A stretch of DNA of 6,136 bases from Acidobacteriaceae bacterium (GTDB taxonomy: Bacteria > Acidobacteriota > Terriglobia > Terriglobales > Acidobacteriaceae), in assembly GCA_030044455.1 (NCBI GenBank), contig JASHVU010000633.1:1-6136 (forward strand). Direction: 5' to 3'. Below are positions 4,616 to 6,136 of the stretch, piece by piece (the first letter of the stretch is position 1; the number at the start of each line of letters is the position of its first letter). A program made the translations under genes and the position numbers. Under the pieces are notes generated by a model. That model saw nothing but the letters and a program-made list of their open reading frames with translations. It did no database searches and was not told the origin of the DNA.

Positions 4616-6136
4616 CTAGGGAAGTTTTACGTCGATCACATAAATTTCCTGTGTACCGATGTCGCGCAATGCGAGGATGGAGCCGTCGGGCGCAAGGCCC
4701 ATCCACATCCAGGTCCCGAAATCGTTCACCAGCTTTCCATTGGCGTTCATGTTGGCGATCGGCTGGATTTTTCGGTCCGCCAGGCAGACTCGGTCTACCC
4801 AATAGGCCTCGACTACGCGGGTGCTAAAGAAGACACACTTGCTGTCCGGTGTCCACTCGGGATATCCCACATGCATGTCCGCGATCAGATCTTGCCAGGT
4901 GTGCAGGTTCATGTCGTAGAGCTTCATCCGCGAGTCGTCGGCTTTCAGCGCCAGCACATAGCGCCCGTCCGGCGACCAACGCGGTGAGTAAAGACCTTTG
5001 GAGCCGGGGACCTCGGTCACCACTCGCGTCTTCGGGTTCACAAAGTGCAGCGCACTCGCCGGGTCACCTGCCCCCCCTGTCGCGTAGACCAGGGCATCCC
5101 CCAATGGCGACCAGTTCGGATCCGAGCAATCCAGGTTTCCTGGGGCAAGCGCCACGGGATCGCCTCCATCGACAGGGATTACGTAATTTTGGGTCGGCTT
5201 GCCGGTCGTAAGGGCGGTAAACGCAATTTGCGACCCGTCCGGCGAGATGCGCGGCAACATTCCTGCCCGCATGGGCGGGAACGTGAGCTGATGCAGGCCG
5301 CTGCCGTCGCTGTTGCCGTACCACAAAACATCGTCCGGATAGGACATGAAAACGATGTGCTTCCCATCCTTCGAGAAGTTCAGCCCCGAGGCGGAGATTC
5401 CCTTCAAAAAAGGCGCGAGGGAGCGGGTCTTTGGGTCGAAACGCGTCAGCTCGCCGCGAGGCATAGTACCGACAAAGTAGATTTTCCCATCCTTGCCAGG
5501 TAGGGGAGCTTCCGCGCGCATCACCCCCTGAGTCAGCCGCACAGGCGCGTGGCTCACCTTGTGCCACCAGTCGCCGCTTTCACGCATGGCCCACAGTGCA
5601 GTTGTCCCGTCCCGCGTGGCCTGGAAAACGAAATATTTGCCGTCCGGGGTCCAGCTGCCGCAGCAGTCGCTGGGTGGATCGGTAAAGCCCGGCAGCAATT
5701 GATGCAGGTGACTACCGTCGACTTGCGCTTCCCAAAGCGACGTGACGAAGCCATTGGCATCAGTGATGACTGAGAATCGCATTGTGCGCCCGTCCGGCGA
5801 GACGCGCATCCGGAGCGGTTCGCCATTGACGGTCAGCAGCTTGTGCGCATCGCTGCCGTCGAGCGCCGCGGTGTAGATAGAGCCGTCTTCTTTGTCTCTG
5901 TAATACAGCTTCGACCCGTCGGGCGACCAAGTGGCGTCAAAGGTGCTCAGGTTCCCAATGTGGTGCGGTTGGCCGCCGGGAACAACGGCGATCAACCGTT
6001 CCTCGTCATACCCATAGATCAGCATCTCCGGCCGCGTTGGAGATATCCCGAGCAGCCAACCGAACGGAAGCTGCGCAGACTCAGCGGTGCCGCCTTCGGT
6101 GGACACCTGAAACAACCTCCATTTGGAATTAATGAA
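4616..6136 (-). CDS. TolB/PD40-type beta-propeller protein, C-terminal part (N-terminus outside window)
   Basis: The frame is open to the right edge: 506 codons are visible, ending at TAG (4618-4616). The TTG at 6115 is an internal Leu (...NSKWRLFQVSTEGG), so the true start lies beyond the window.

It is a chain of PD40/WD40-like blades with the motif [WS]SPDG..L.[YF]. Counting from that Leu, motifs are at about 62 (TWSPDGSKLYY), 104 (RVSPDGRTMRF), 154 (SWTPDGKYFVF), 246, 289 (RISPDGSQIAF), 334, 379 (RWSPDGRYVLA), 420 and 473 (GLAPDGSILAL), with weaker ones near 24 and 205. Ten or eleven motifs are more than a single six- or seven-blade ring usually holds.

The phrasing (CCGSWTPDGKYFVFQ, PRGELTRFDPKT, GTQEIYVIDV) is what I know from acidobacterial proteins with an N-terminal OmpR/CadC-type winged helix followed by a TolB-like propeller. 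That regulator domain is inferred, not visible. No catalytic residues are evident; a sensing or protein-binding role is likely. It converges with the exonuclease remnant, and no clear terminator follows the stop. Confidence 0.85.
   Translation of the reverse strand, partial: FINSKWRLFQVSTEGGTAESAQLPFGWLLGISPTRPEMLIYGYDEERLIAVVPGGQPHHIGNLSTFDATWSPDGSKLYYRDKEDGSIYTAALDGSDAHKLLTVNGEPLRMRVSPDGRTMRFSVITDANGFVTSLWEAQVDGSHLHQLLPGFTDPPSDCCGSWTPDGKYFVFQATRDGTTALWAMRESGDWWHKVSHAPVRLTQGVMRAEAPLPGKDGKIYFVGTMPRGELTRFDPKTRSLAPFLKGISASGLNFSKDGKHIVFMSYPDDVLWYGNSDGSGLHQLTFPPMRAGMLPRISPDGSQIAFTALTTGKPTQNYVIPVDGGDPVALAPGNLDCSDPNWSPLGDALVYATGGAGDPASALHFVNPKTRVVTEVPGSKGLYSPRWSPDGRYVLALKADDSRMKLYDMNLHTWQDLIADMHVGYPEWTPDSKCVFFSTRVVEAYWVDRVCLADRKIQPIANMNANGKLVNDFGTWMWMGLAPDGSILALRDIGTQEIYVIDVKLP

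Noticed and set aside
5064..5567. 167-codon open frame on the - strand and other frames inside the propeller gene
   Set aside because: They overlap the repeat-bearing propeller frame, whose PD40 motifs are unmistakable, and look like shadows with Arg/Pro/Ala-rich content.
1..6136. CRISPR arrays, tRNA or rRNA genes, insertion sequences
   Set aside because: I saw no regularly spaced direct repeats, no tRNA arm pattern, no rRNA-like stretch and no transposase motifs with terminal repeats.

Overview
The window looks like a chromosomal segment from an acidobacterium (class Terriglobia / family Acidobacteriaceae or a close relative). This rests on gene content alone. A short PadR-family repressor is joined by a 4-base stop/start overlap to a roughly 900-residue MacB/FtsX-type permease that has no ATPase beside it. 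That is the acidobacterial PadR plus ADOP ('acidobacterial duplicated orphan permease') pair. On the other strand is the C-terminal beta-propeller part of a TolB/PD40-repeat protein of the kind that, in this phylum, is usually fused to an N-terminal winged-helix regulator domain.

Layout. Bases 1-476 hold no gene I can support; there is a possible terminator hairpin near 127-153. Bases 477-519 carry a compact control region: a TTGACC-N17-TATATG promoter candidate, a perfect 12-bp-arm palindrome (481-512) and a Shine-Dalgarno site. The padR-like gene follows (intact frame 548-874). Its natural ATG seems to be at 520, but an A8 run (523-530) puts that ATG one base out of frame. The ADOP permease occupies 871-3597 on the + strand. 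Bases 3598-4078 lack a gene but contain several inverted repeats between about 3926 and 4048. Bases 4079-4519 read as a broken DEDDh-type (ERI-1/KapD/DnaQ-like) exonuclease: the family pattern appears only after repairing two TGA codons and two single-base indels. From 4616 to the right edge, on the - strand, is the PD40/TolB propeller protein, which runs off the window.

How the genes work together. PadR and ADOP form one transcription unit. The palindrome overlaps the promoter spacer, the -10 and the ribosome binding site, which fits a PadR repressor controlling itself and the permease. The exonuclease remnant and the propeller gene converge and show no functional link to that operon. I see no CRISPR array, tRNA, rRNA or intact mobile element. 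The points most worth a second look are the A8 frame break at the start of the regulator, the operator/promoter/RBS overlap, the decayed exonuclease, and the hairpin-rich intergenic stretch before it.
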